Below are positions 1-8,939 of a stretch of DNA of 64,000 nt, piece by piece. The notes beneath the pieces were generated by a model that was not told the origin of the DNA, did no database searches, and saw only the letters and a program-made list of their open reading frames with translations. Position 1 is the first letter of the stretch; each line of letters begins with the position of its first letter. The position numbers and the translations under genes are program-made. This stretch comes from an uncultured Lachnospiraceae bacterium. GTDB lineage: Bacteria > Bacillota > Clostridia > Lachnospirales > Lachnospiraceae. The stretch covers positions 1 to 64,000 of the forward strand of contig CAOKOL010000024.1 in the NCBI GenBank assembly GCA_948470335.1, in the 5' to 3' direction.

Positions 1-530
1 GAAGCGGAGCCGATATCATCGCCATTGACGGATTCCGCGGCGGTACCGGAGCCGCGCCTACCAGAATCAGAGATCATGTAGGTATCCCAATTGAGCTGGC
101 GCTGGCAACCGCCGATCAGAGACTTCGGGATGAAGGGATCCGCAACAATGTGTCTCTTGTAGCCGGCGGCAGTATCCGGAGCGCCGCGGATGTGGTAAAA
201 GCCGTTGCTCTCGGCGCGGATGCCTGCTATGTGGCGACTGCCGCCCTGCTTGCGCTTGGCTGTCACCTGTGCCGTACCTGCCAAAGCGGTAAATGTAACT
301 GGGGAATCGCAACCCAGCGTCCGGAACTTGTGAAAAGGCTCGATCCGGCAATGGGCAGTGAACGGCTGATCAATCTGATGACCGCATGGAAACATGAAAT
401 AAAAGAATTAATGGGCGGTATGGGAATCAATTCCATTGAGGCTTTGCGCGGCAACCGGCTGATGCTCCGCGGCATCGGCTTAACTGAAAAAGAACTGGAG
501 ATACTCGGTATTTCTCACGCCGGAGAATGA
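1..530 (+). CDS. Glutamate synthase, FMN-binding domain subunit (3' part, cut by window start)
   Basis: This is the C-terminal part of the FMN/Fe-S catalytic domain of an archaeal-type split glutamate synthase, which makes glutamate from 2-oxoglutarate and the ammonia released from glutamine. The open frame runs in from the left edge (first full codon at 3), so the start lies outside the window. The segment GFRGGTGAAPT is the family's FMN-phosphate region. The cysteine cluster CHLCRTCQSGKC matches the ligands of the 3Fe-4S cluster. It ends 22 nt before the GXGXG subunit gene, consistent with one operon encoding the domains as separate proteins. The family assignment is secure; the missing N-terminus cannot be judged. 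Confidence 0.9.
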   Translation, partial: SGADIIAIDGFRGGTGAAPTRIRDHVGIPIELALATADQRLRDEGIRNNVSLVAGGSIRSAADVVKAVALGADACYVATAALLALGCHLCRTCQSGKCNWGIATQRPELVKRLDPAMGSERLINLMTAWKHEIKELMGGMGINSIEALRGNRLMLRGIGLTEKELEILGISHAGE

Positions 531-552
531 TAATTGGGGAGGTAAGTATACT

Positions 553-1275
553 ATGCGAATCATTGACGCTGCTAATTTAGATTACAGAGCCGTAAATGAA
601 GCATTGCGTGAAGCGGAAACCGATTACATCGTAAAGGGCTGCTGCGGTCAGAGATTTATTGCTGCCGGTATGTCTGACAAGAATCTTACAATTGAAGGAA
701 TTCCAGGCAATGCACTGGGCGCATACTTAAACAATGCCACTATCACTGTAAACGCGAATGCGCAGGACGCTGTGGGCGATACCATGAATGAAGGAAAGAT
801 TCTGATTCATGGCAATATCGGCGACGCTGCCGGTTATGCCATGCGCGGCGGCAAAATCTATGTACAGGGCAGCGCGGGATACCGCGCCGGAATCCATATG
901 AAGGCTTACAAAGAAAAAATTCCTGTTATGATCATCGGCGGACGCGCGGGAAGTTTCCTTGGAGAATATCAGGCGGGAGGCGTAATCATTGTCCTTGGAC
1001 TTCAAAACGATAACAAACGCATTGTAGGTAATTTCCCCTGTACCGGAATGCATGGAGGTAAACTATTCCTGCGCGGCAGTTGTGAAGATATCTGTTTCCC
1101 CAAACAGGTTACTGCGAAGCGCGCGGCCGCGGAGGAATTAGATGAAATCCGGGAATATCTGTCTGAATATTGCTCAGATTTCGGTTATTCCGCGGACGAA
1201 CTTTTATCCGGGCCTTTTACAGTTATCACGCCAGACAGTAAAAATCCATACAAACAGATGTATGTGGCAAATTAA
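553..1275 (+). CDS. Glutamate synthase GXGXG (GltB C-terminal-like) subunit
   Basis: This is a 240-residue stand-alone version of the C-terminal beta-helix domain of the large glutamate synthase subunit (GXGXG family, also found in FwdC). The repeated pattern is visible as GDTMNEGKILIHGNIGDAAGYAMRGGKIYVQG and similar turns between residues 60 and 190 (each piece G-x-x-x-x-G-x-I). In full-length GltB this domain is structural rather than catalytic. The start has a strong GGGGAGGT ribosome binding site at about 536-543. It lies between the FMN-domain gene and glutamine synthetase, so the four genes 1-3124 look like one nitrogen-assimilation operon. Confidence 0.88.
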   Translation: MRIIDAANLDYRAVNEALREAETDYIVKGCCGQRFIAAGMSDKNLTIEGIPGNALGAYLNNATITVNANAQDAVGDTMNEGKILIHGNIGDAAGYAMRGGKIYVQGSAGYRAGIHMKAYKEKIPVMIIGGRAGSFLGEYQAGGVIIVLGLQNDNKRIVGNFPCTGMHGGKLFLRGSCEDICFPKQVTAKRAAAEELDEIREYLSEYCSDFGYSADELLSGPFTVITPDSKNPYKQMYVAN

Positions 1276-1293
1276 AAGAAAGCAGGTAGGCTT

Positions 1294-2505
1294 ATGAAAT
1301 ATTCGAAAGAAGAGGTCATCCAATATGTGCGTGAAGAAGATGTGAAATTCATCCGCCTCGCTTTTTGCGATGTATTCGGCAAACAGAAAAACATATCCAT
1401 TATGCCACAGGAGCTTTCCCGTGCTTTTGAATATGGCATTGCCATTGACGCGTCCGCCATCGCCGGTTTTGGCGATGAAAACCATTCCGATCTGTTTCTG
1501 CATCCTGAAGCAGACACGCTGACGCCTCTGCCCTGGAGACCGGAGCACGGGCGTGTAGTGCGGATGTTCTGTAACATTACGTACCCGAATGGAAACATAT
1601 TTGAATGTGATACACGTTCTATTTTAAAGAACGCGATTCAGAAAGCAGAAACTTCCGGATATCAATTTTTCTTTGGCGCAGAACAGGAGTTTTATCTGTT
1701 CAAACTGGATGACAATGGAAATCCCACCAAAGAACCTTATGATAACGCTGCTTATATGGATATCGCCCCGGAAGACAAAGGTGAAAATATCCGCCGCGAA
1801 GTATGCCTGACGCTGGAGCAGATGGGAATATGGCCGGAAAGCTCACATCACGAAGAAGGACCGGGACAAAACGAAATTGATCTGCGCTATTCTGATCCGC
1901 TGACCGCCGCGGACAACGCTATGACATTCCAAACGGTTGTAAAGACAATCGCCCGGCGGAATGGTCTGTGCGCTGATTTCAGTCCCAAGCCATTGGAAAA
2001 CAAACCAGGAAACGGCTTTCATATCAATATATCAGTCAAATCATCTTCTGATGCCTGGGATATGAAATACTTGATTGCGGGGATTTTGGATAAAGTTGCC
2101 GATATGACGGTGTTTTTCAATTCAACCGAAAGTTCCTATCGTCGTTTTGGCAGCCACAAAGCGCCAAAATATATTTCCTGGTCCGGTGAGAACCGTTCAC
2201 AGCTTGTGAGAATTCCTGCCGCTATCGGCGAATACCGTCGTGTTGAGCTTCGTTCTCCTGATCCGTCCGCGAATACTTATCTGGTGTTTGCCCTGATTAT
2301 TTATGCCGTTCTTGAGGGGATTGAGAATAAGTTGGAGCTGCCGGCCCCTGCGGATATCAATCTGTTTAAAGCGGACGCGGATATCCTTTCCCGGTTTAAA
2401 CAGCTGCCCGGCAATCTTAAGTCTGCCCGCGCAGCAGCCGCAGACAGCGATTTTATCAAAAAATATATACCGGGTGCCATATTAGACCTCTATTGTAATC
2501 AATAA
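1294..2505 (+). CDS. glnA: Glutamine synthetase, short clostridial form
   Basis: ATP-dependent synthesis of glutamine from glutamate and ammonia in the cytosol. The protein has 403 residues, shorter than the usual 440-470 residues of GSI, which is typical of a clostridial subgroup. The N-terminal beta-grasp region (VKFIRLAFCDVFGKQKNISI, residues 17-36), the metal-binding catalytic segment FFFGAEQEFYLF, the GNGFHINIS ATP/metal loop and the NRSQLVRIP substrate segment are all present. The start follows AAGCAGG at modest spacing. Its place between the glutamate synthase pieces and an ANTAR regulator gives a GS-GOGAT cycle unit. Confidence 0.95.
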   Translation: MKYSKEEVIQYVREEDVKFIRLAFCDVFGKQKNISIMPQELSRAFEYGIAIDASAIAGFGDENHSDLFLHPEADTLTPLPWRPEHGRVVRMFCNITYPNGNIFECDTRSILKNAIQKAETSGYQFFFGAEQEFYLFKLDDNGNPTKEPYDNAAYMDIAPEDKGENIRREVCLTLEQMGIWPESSHHEEGPGQNEIDLRYSDPLTAADNAMTFQTVVKTIARRNGLCADFSPKPLENKPGNGFHINISVKSSSDAWDMKYLIAGILDKVADMTVFFNSTESSYRRFGSHKAPKYISWSGENRSQLVRIPAAIGEYRRVELRSPDPSANTYLVFALIIYAVLEGIENKLELPAPADINLFKADADILSRFKQLPGNLKSARAAAADSDFIKKYIPGAILDLYCNQ

Positions 2506-2539
2506 TGCAAGCCAAAGAAAAAGAACCAGGAGGTGCAAA

Positions 2540-3124
2540 TTGCGTTTAAGAGAACGGGCTTACAGTATACTCATTGTGTCTGCGACGGATCATTTCACCT
2601 CTGCTTTTGCCGGCATGGTCCCCGAAACAAGGTATTCTCCGATTCATACTGCCGCCAGTGTCAGTGCCGCTAAACGGATACTCGCCGAAAAAACCTTTGA
2701 TTTTGTCATAATCAACGCGCCTTTGCCTGACGATATCGGTACTCGTTTCGCGATTGACACCTGTACCAGTAAACAATCCGCCGTGCTGCTTTTGGTAAAA
2801 AGCGATATCCATGCCGGAATTCACGACGAGGTTGTTGAATACGGTGTGTTCACGCTTCCAAAACCAACATCAAAGCCGACCATAATACATGCCCTTAGCT
2901 GGATGGAAAGCGCCAGGGAGCGGCTGAGACAATTTGAAAAGAAATCCCTGTCTATCCAGGAAAAAATGGCGGAAATCCGTTTGGTCAACAGGGCAAAATG
3001 GATTTTAATCAGCGAATTAAAGATGAGCGAACCCGATGCGCACCGTTATATCGAGAAACAGGCAATGGATTGCTGCGTTACAAAACAAACCATTGCCGAA
3101 GATATCATTAAAACTTATACGTAA
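2540..3124 (+). CDS. ANTAR-domain response regulator / antiterminator (TTG start)
   Basis: This 194-residue protein has an N-terminal receiver-like domain (about 8-125) and a C-terminal ANTAR RNA-binding domain (about 140-192, recognisable in NRAKWILISELKMSE and the Tyr/Glu-rich helix that follows). ANTAR proteins bind two-hairpin leader RNA and prevent transcription termination, often for nitrogen genes. The receiver part lacks an obvious classical DD...D...K set, so phosphorylation control is uncertain. The start is TTG at 2540, supported by a perfect AGGAGG at 2529-2534 five bases upstream; no in-frame ATG fits. It is the last gene of the glutamine synthetase operon, so it probably regulates that operon or other nitrogen genes (inference). 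Confidence 0.85.
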   Translation: MRLRERAYSILIVSATDHFTSAFAGMVPETRYSPIHTAASVSAAKRILAEKTFDFVIINAPLPDDIGTRFAIDTCTSKQSAVLLLVKSDIHAGIHDEVVEYGVFTLPKPTSKPTIIHALSWMESARERLRQFEKKSLSIQEKMAEIRLVNRAKWILISELKMSEPDAHRYIEKQAMDCCVTKQTIAEDIIKTYT

Positions 3125-3135
3125 GCTTTCCTAAA

Positions 3136-3180
3136 AGGCACTTGTCCGCGGTTTCAGAACGCGAAACAAGTGCCTGGTTA
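3136..3180 (+). terminator. Hairpin terminator after the nitrogen operon
   Basis: A 10-bp perfect stem, AGGCACTTGT (3136-3145) with ACAAGTGCCT (3166-3175), lies 11 nt after the ANTAR stop codon and is followed by GGTTACCGTTTT. It sits between convergent genes and may end transcription from either side. The T-run is imperfect. Confidence 0.6.
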
Positions 3181-3240
3181 CCGTTTTATATTTCGTTGTT
3201 TCCCTGTCCGGCCTAGGGTGTAAAAATTTTGTCTTTCCCT

Positions 3241-6200
3241 TTACCCTGTCACAATCTCTGCTTCACTTCCGACCCCTTCCGGACCCTGCCGTTTCATAAC
3301 CACTATTTTTTTCTCAATCCGTTCCTTCAATTCATTCACATGGGAAATAATCCCCACCAGCCGGCTCCCTTCCGTCAGCCGCGTCAGGGCATCCATCGCC
3401 TGGCTCAAGGATTCCTCGTCCAGAGAACCAAAGCCCTCGTCCACAAACATGGAATCCAGCCGGATTCCGCCGGCATTGGACTGGATTTCATCGGATAGTC
3501 CCAGGGCAAGGGCCAGAGACGCCTGGAACGACTCCCCGCCGGACAATGTTCTGACACTGCGCCTGGTGGCGTTATAATGATCGACCACGCAAAGCTCCAG
3601 TCCCGCTTCGCTTCTCAAGTCTTCGGCCTCTCTGGTCCGCTCCAGCTCATACTGCCCGCTGCTCATGGTAAGCAGGCGCAGATTTGCCCGCCGGAGAATT
3701 CTGTCGAAATATGTCATCTGGATATAGGTTTCAAATTTAATCCTGGGCTTCTTATACAGATCGCCGTTAGCCGTTTTTGAAAGCGCCTCCATCCACCGGA
3801 ATGTTTCCTCGACCTCCATCATTTCCGTCTGCTTTGTTTTTACACTGGAAAAAATACGTTCATTGGTCCGGACCGCCGCCATCTTCTCGTCTCTCTTTTC
3901 CGTCAGTCCTTCTTTTTCCTGTAAAAATTTCACTTTTCTGGCGCCGGCTTCTTCTTCCGTAACGATTCCGTCTGCCCCGGCTTTTGAAATCTGTTCTTCC
4001 AAAGCCCTGATTTCACCGGAAAGACGCTCCATCCGATTCTGATACTCCGTATAACTTCGTTCCGCCTGCACCAGATCCTTTTCCAGTTTTTCTTTCTCCG
4101 CCTCTTTTTCCGAAATCTCTTTCCGGACATCCTCGCTCTGTTCCGCCCGCAGCTTCCCGGTTAATTCGGCTATTTTTTCCTCTCTGCTTTTTCGTTTTTC
4201 CTCGCTTTTGGTTATAAGGCGCTCCGTCTCCTTCTGCTGCTCTCCCAGGTCTTTCAGTTGTTTTTCTTTCTCTGGGATTTCCCGTTTTAAACCCTCCTTC
4301 CGGGCCAGACCTTTCTGTATCTGCTCCAGCTCTTTTTCCAGAGAACGCAAATGATCTTCCAGCATTTCTTCTGCGCGGCCTGTCATCTGAATCCAGGCTT
4401 CTTCCGGAACAAAAGCTGCCGACGGATATTTTTCTTTCAGCGTCGGATCGCAGGTAAAAAGCGCCTGCAAAAGTTCTTCCGCCTTCTGATCTCGCTTTCC
4501 TCCGATTGTTCCCCGTTCGTTTTCCAGGCGGCGCAGTTCTTCTTCCTTTTGTCCGCACTGCAGTTCCAGATTCTGTTTTTCCTCTTTCAGCTTTTTCTGC
4601 TTTTCCGTCCGCTCCAAAAGCAGTTCTTCTTCCTTCTCAGTTTTCACCCGGAAGAAACGCAGACTGCCGGCCAGATCGGAAGTTTCTCCGGATATCCGGG
4701 CAGACTCCGATTCCTCCGCAAAATATGTTTCCGCCTGCCGGAAAACGGCGGCCGCTTTGCGGGTATCGGCGGCAAGCTGTTCCTGAACACTCTTTTCCTG
4801 GCCCAAAAGCCCTGCCATCCGTTCCTGACTTTCCGCGGCGGCCGCCTTTAAGGCTTCTTTTTCCCCGTTCTGTATGGTTTCCTGCCGTGTCAGCTCGTCA
4901 AAACGCTTTCTGGCGGCGCCGGATGACTTTAGATGTTCCCCGCACTGCCTGAGACGTTCCGCGAGATAAGCTTCCATCTGCATTTCATCCCTCATACCCT
5001 CCGGAAATTCCATTCCGGACACTGCCGCTTCCCACTGTCTCTCCTTTTCCAGCAATTGTCCCTCTGCGGCGGCCGCCTCTTTCTGTGCCTTTTGATAAGC
5101 TTCCCCGGCCGCATTCTTTTCCCGTTCTTTTTCCGGAATTTGGTTCTTCAATTGCTGATTCCGCTCTGACCTCCGTATTTCCTCTTTTTTCTCTCTTTCT
5201 ATTTTCTCCGCTTCTTCCTTTAACCGGGACTTTTTCTCCACGATCAGACTTTGCAGCGTAATTTCAGCTTCTGCCGCCGTTCCGAAAATCTGCCGGACTT
5301 TTTCATCGGCCATGCCCTTTAATCTGTCTTCTTCATCCGCCAGATGGCCCGCGTTCTCACTGAGCCGTTCCGCCGCCGCCTGCATTTTTTCCAGCCTGGC
5401 CCTTTCTTTCTCAAGGGTTTCCTTTTCCGGCGCCTTTGCGGGAACCGCCGCCGGCCGGGGGTGATGCTTCGACCCGCAGACCGGACACGCTTCGTCTTCC
5501 TTTAAATCTCTTGCCAGCATCCCCGCCTGGGCATCCAGAAAAAGACGCTCCGTTTTTCGATAGTCTGATTCGGCCCGCTCTTTTTCCAAAATCGCCGTCT
5601 GATAGCGTTTCTGCGCTTCTTCCAGCTTCTTCCGATGCTCGTCCAACTGTTTTAAGTCTTTTTCCAAATCCGCAAGGACCCTTTTTTCTTCCGACAGTTC
5701 CTTTTCTTTCTGCTCCAGACGCAGAAATCTGGCGTCGGAATCAGAAAGGGTTTCCTGTTCGGCTTTCAGCCGCTCAAATGTCTCCGCCTGCTGCTCCGCC
5801 TCCTTTCTCTTACGCTCCTGTTCGGCAAAAAGTTTTTCTTTCTTCTTTCTCCCCTCATTCCGCTCGCCGGAAAGCTCTCTGAAATCAGAAAGCCGCTCCA
5901 TTGCTCTCTCCTTCTGATAACGGCATTCCGTTTCTTCTTCGGCGGCATTCCGAAGTTTATCCTGCTCCTGCAGCCGCGCATCCTCCGCCGCTTTCAGCCG
6001 GCTCTCTTTTTCCTTTAAATCTTTTTGTACGGCCTCCTCCTGCTTTTTCTGTTTCGTTATCCTGTTCTGTTCTTTTTCCCTTTTTCGCAGAATTTCTTCC
6101 GCTTCCTTCAAATCACCCGCAAGCGTCCGCACTCTTTCCAGTATGGTCTCCGTGCCCTCAAGGGCCTTTAACTGTTCTTCATGTTCTCTGACCGCGCTCA

Positions 6201-7524
6201 TAAGGTTTTTTCGGATTTCCGACATTTTCCGAATGCGCCCGTCCGCTTCCTTCTGCCGTCTGATTTCTTCCTGAAAGCTTCTGCCCTGTTCTGACAGTTT
6301 TTCTTTCTTTTGTCTTGCATCCTCCGCTTTTTCCGCCAGACGTTTCTGCGCTTCTTCCGCCGGCGCAAGGGCCTCCAGCCGTTCCCGGTCTGCAGCAAGT
6401 GTCTGTTCCAGACTCTGCCGCCGTTTTTCCAGATCTTCGCTCCGCCGTTTTTCCCGCCGTATGGTTTCTTCTGCTTTCTCCCTTTCCTCCCGCTCTTTTT
6501 TCAATTGTTCAAACAACTCCAGACTTTCGGTCAGCGCCTGAATCTGACGGGCAAGCCCTTCTTTTGCTTTCCCGTTCTCTTTGGCTTTCTCATATGCTTC
6601 TTCCGCCTGCCGTAACCCAGGCGTTTCTTTTTCTAGCTGTGTCCGCTTTTTCTCTAATTCTTCCTGATCCGCTTTGATTTTATGAATCATTCCGATCCGC
6701 CGGTCTTCCTCTGCGATCTGTCTTTCCCGCTCTTTGATTTCCCCTTCCAGACCTTCCAGAATTTCCCTGTCCTCGCGGCAAAGCTGTTCCAGCAGCGCCA
6801 TTCCGTCACCGACCCTGCCCTCAAATTTTTCTTTTTCCAGTTCCTTTAATCTGACCGATGCCGGCGTATCCTCCCCGCAGATAATTCCGTCCATAAACTG
6901 ACAAATGCTGCGTTTTAATTCGTCATATCCTTTCCGCTGCTCCTTCGCCGCATCCGCCAGGTTTTTCTGTATCGTCTGATATGCGCCCGTATGAAAAATC
7001 TGCCGGAAAATCCCCACCCGTTCCTCGGTGCCCGCAAGGAGAAGCTTCTGAAAATCCCCCTGGGCGATCATGGCAATCTGGCCGAACTGCCGGCGGTCCA
7101 GGCCAATCAGCTGCGTTACCGCTTTCGTCACCGCTCTTGACTGGGTAACAGGCTGCCGCTCATCGGGAAACCTAAGAACCGCGTCATCTTTCTGCTCCGT
7201 AAATCCCTCTCCTCTTTTTTTCGGACGCAGATATCCGGGATTTCGCCGGACCGTATACCGTTTTCCCGAATATTCGAATTCAAGCTCCACATAAGTAGGC
7301 GTTTCACTGGACGCATACTTGCTGCGGAACATATCCGCCCTGCGCACTTCGCCGCTGGCCTCCCCGTACAGCGCATAGGCAATGGCGTCGAAAATCGTCG
7401 TTTTTCCTGCCCCGGTAACGCCTGTAATCAGGTACAGTCCCTGCCCGCCCAGACGCGCAAAATCCAGCTCCGTTTTTCTGGCATAAGGTCCGAACGCGCT
7501 GATCGTAAGTCTGATCGGTTTCAT
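3241..7524 (-). CDS. sbcC: Nuclease SbcCD subunit C (SMC-like ATPase)
   Basis: This is the large Rad50-like ATPase of the SbcCD complex, which cuts hairpin and protein-blocked DNA ends. The 1427-residue chain has the Walker A motif GVTGAGKTT (about 35-43), two very long charged coiled coils, and a zinc hook CPVCG near residue 680 for dimerisation. The ABC signature LSGGESFQASLALALGLSDE and the Walker B FVDEGFGSLDE (about 1366) are near the C-terminus. The start is ATG 7524, one base after the sbcD stop, with GGGAGGG inside the sbcD end; an in-frame upstream ATG (7563) lies within sbcD and is not used here. The antisense strand carries many spurious open frames because the gene is Glu/Lys/Arg rich. 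Confidence 0.96.
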   Translation of the reverse strand: MKPIRLTISAFGPYARKTELDFARLGGQGLYLITGVTGAGKTTIFDAIAYALYGEASGEVRRADMFRSKYASSETPTYVELEFEYSGKRYTVRRNPGYLRPKKRGEGFTEQKDDAVLRFPDERQPVTQSRAVTKAVTQLIGLDRRQFGQIAMIAQGDFQKLLLAGTEERVGIFRQIFHTGAYQTIQKNLADAAKEQRKGYDELKRSICQFMDGIICGEDTPASVRLKELEKEKFEGRVGDGMALLEQLCREDREILEGLEGEIKERERQIAEEDRRIGMIHKIKADQEELEKKRTQLEKETPGLRQAEEAYEKAKENGKAKEGLARQIQALTESLELFEQLKKEREEREKAEETIRREKRRSEDLEKRRQSLEQTLAADRERLEALAPAEEAQKRLAEKAEDARQKKEKLSEQGRSFQEEIRRQKEADGRIRKMSEIRKNLMSAVREHEEQLKALEGTETILERVRTLAGDLKEAEEILRKREKEQNRITKQKKQEEAVQKDLKEKESRLKAAEDARLQEQDKLRNAAEEETECRYQKERAMERLSDFRELSGERNEGRKKKEKLFAEQERKRKEAEQQAETFERLKAEQETLSDSDARFLRLEQKEKELSEEKRVLADLEKDLKQLDEHRKKLEEAQKRYQTAILEKERAESDYRKTERLFLDAQAGMLARDLKEDEACPVCGSKHHPRPAAVPAKAPEKETLEKERARLEKMQAAAERLSENAGHLADEEDRLKGMADEKVRQIFGTAAEAEITLQSLIVEKKSRLKEEAEKIEREKKEEIRRSERNQQLKNQIPEKEREKNAAGEAYQKAQKEAAAAEGQLLEKERQWEAAVSGMEFPEGMRDEMQMEAYLAERLRQCGEHLKSSGAARKRFDELTRQETIQNGEKEALKAAAAESQERMAGLLGQEKSVQEQLAADTRKAAAVFRQAETYFAEESESARISGETSDLAGSLRFFRVKTEKEEELLLERTEKQKKLKEEKQNLELQCGQKEEELRRLENERGTIGGKRDQKAEELLQALFTCDPTLKEKYPSAAFVPEEAWIQMTGRAEEMLEDHLRSLEKELEQIQKGLARKEGLKREIPEKEKQLKDLGEQQKETERLITKSEEKRKSREEKIAELTGKLRAEQSEDVRKEISEKEAEKEKLEKDLVQAERSYTEYQNRMERLSGEIRALEEQISKAGADGIVTEEEAGARKVKFLQEKEGLTEKRDEKMAAVRTNERIFSSVKTKQTEMMEVEETFRWMEALSKTANGDLYKKPRIKFETYIQMTYFDRILRRANLRLLTMSSGQYELERTREAEDLRSEAGLELCVVDHYNATRRSVRTLSGGESFQASLALALGLSDEIQSNAGGIRLDSMFVDEGFGSLDEESLSQAMDALTRLTEGSRLVGIISHVNELKERIEKKIVVMKRQGPEGVGSEAEIVTG

Positions 7525-7525
7525 G

Positions 7526-8668
7526 CTATCCCTCCCGTATATCTTCCAAAAGGCGCGTGACATATTCCTTCTGCGCCCTGTTCATCGGCTGATTGTTCTG
7601 CAGCTCGTAAAATTCTTCAAACAGTGCAAAAGGCGATTTCTGTTCCACGTCCGCCGCCCCTTCCACCGCCCGGTTTTCTCTTGTTCTGCTGTTGTCATAT
7701 TCCAGACGCATCAGATTCGGATAAATCACCCGCAGTCTCCGGATGCCGTCCGGTATGTCTTCTTCGTCCGTCAGTATCATTTTGACATAAGCTTCGGTAT
7801 CCATATCCTGATAAAACTGTTTCGACATCACTTCTTCATATGTCCCCCGCAGAATATACAGATCATGCAGCGGCTTTAACGGCACCGTATCAAGCTCCAC
7901 CGTTCCTTTTTCCTTCATCTCGATAACAGTAACGGACTTTTCCTGCTCCGCCTCCGAGAATGAATATTTTAACGGCGAACCGCAATAGCGCACTGTCCCG
8001 CGGCCGACAGACTGAGGGCTGTGGAGATGGCCAAGGGCCACATAATCAAAGCCGTCAAAGGTTTCCGCATCAATATTGTCAAGTCCGCCCACCAGAACTT
8101 CTTCCGACTCACAGCGCCCGGCACCGGTGACAAACTGATGCGCCACCAGGATATTCCGCTGATTCGGGTCCACATCCATACGGCGAATGGCAAGCGCCAC
8201 CGCCTCCTGGTAGCTCTCCGGCGGACAGATCTCCGGCTCGGCCAAAAGGGCGTGACGCACAACGGCGGGCTTGAGAAACGGAAGCAGCCAGACAAACAGC
8301 TCCCCATACCCGTCAGTCAGAGCGACTTTTGCCGCTCTGCCGTTATAAACAGGAGAGACATAAACGCCTCTCCCGCTCATGATCTGCGCACCGAAGGCAA
8401 TCCGCTCGGCGGAATCGTGATTGCCGCTTACCACAAACACCTTTTTATCCCGATCCGCAAGCTCCGTCAGAAACCAGTCAAACACCTGCACGGCTTCTGC
8501 GGAAGGAACCGGTTTGTCATAGACGTCGCCTGCAAGAAGCATCGCGTCCGCACAAGCCTGATCCGCTATGGAAAGAATCTGTTTCAATATGTATTTCTGA
8601 TCTTCAATCATGGAACATTCACTGACCCGTTTCCCGATGTGAAGGTCTGAGATATGGAGAAATTTCAT
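7526..8668 (-). CDS. sbcD: Nuclease SbcCD subunit D (Mre11-like phosphoesterase)
   Basis: Catalytic subunit of SbcCD, with 380 residues. Metallophosphoesterase motifs are seen in order: HISDLHIGK (residues 5-13), LLAGDVYD (about 45), VSGNHDS (about 84-90), AHQF and GHLHSPQ (about 207-213). The start is taken as ATG 8668, which has GAGGAG five bases upstream; a GTG at 8674 would overlap that site. It is translationally close to sbcC (1-nt gap) and together they form a two-gene operon driven from a promoter at about 8794-8823. Confidence 0.95.
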   Translation of the reverse strand: MKFLHISDLHIGKRVSECSMIEDQKYILKQILSIADQACADAMLLAGDVYDKPVPSAEAVQVFDWFLTELADRDKKVFVVSGNHDSAERIAFGAQIMSGRGVYVSPVYNGRAAKVALTDGYGELFVWLLPFLKPAVVRHALLAEPEICPPESYQEAVALAIRRMDVDPNQRNILVAHQFVTGAGRCESEEVLVGGLDNIDAETFDGFDYVALGHLHSPQSVGRGTVRYCGSPLKYSFSEAEQEKSVTVIEMKEKGTVELDTVPLKPLHDLYILRGTYEEVMSKQFYQDMDTEAYVKMILTDEEDIPDGIRRLRVIYPNLMRLEYDNSRTRENRAVEGAADVEQKSPFALFEEFYELQNNQPMNRAQKEYVTRLLEDIREG

Positions 8669-8793
8669 GGCCACTCCTCTTTCGTACTGTTTTTATTTAC
8701 CCATGGGCAAAATTATTTTTCACTCTGCTGCCGCCAATTCAACAGGCGGCCCATTTCATCGGATACTTCGTAAAAAATATGGTTCTGAAATTC

Positions 8794-8823
8794 ATTATAA
8801 TATATGGAAGAAACTGCTGTCAA
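8794..8823 (-). promoter_or_regulatory. Probable sigma-A promoter for sbcDC
   Basis: On the minus strand a -35 TTGACA (8818-8823) and a -10 TATAAT (8794-8799) are separated by 18 bp, about 125 nt upstream of sbcD. Both hexamers match the consensus exactly. No operator was recognised. Confidence 0.7.
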
Positions 8824-8939
8824 ATCGTTGAAATATTTCCATTATTTTCTATTATTTTCGTTTTCAAAGATTATCCGATCTTTTATTTGAAACGCGCCGC
8901 TTCCGGGCCGGTTTTGACTCTTCTCATAAATATCACCTT

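Noticed and set aside
4351..6677. Several Phe/Leu/Pro-rich frames on the plus strand within sbcC
   Set aside because: They mirror the Glu/Lys/Arg-rich coiled coil of SbcC in antisense.
8887..8931. 14-codon ORF just after the SpoIID-domain gene stop (minus strand) with a fair ribosome site
   Set aside because: Too short and without conservation data; a chance ORF is more likely.
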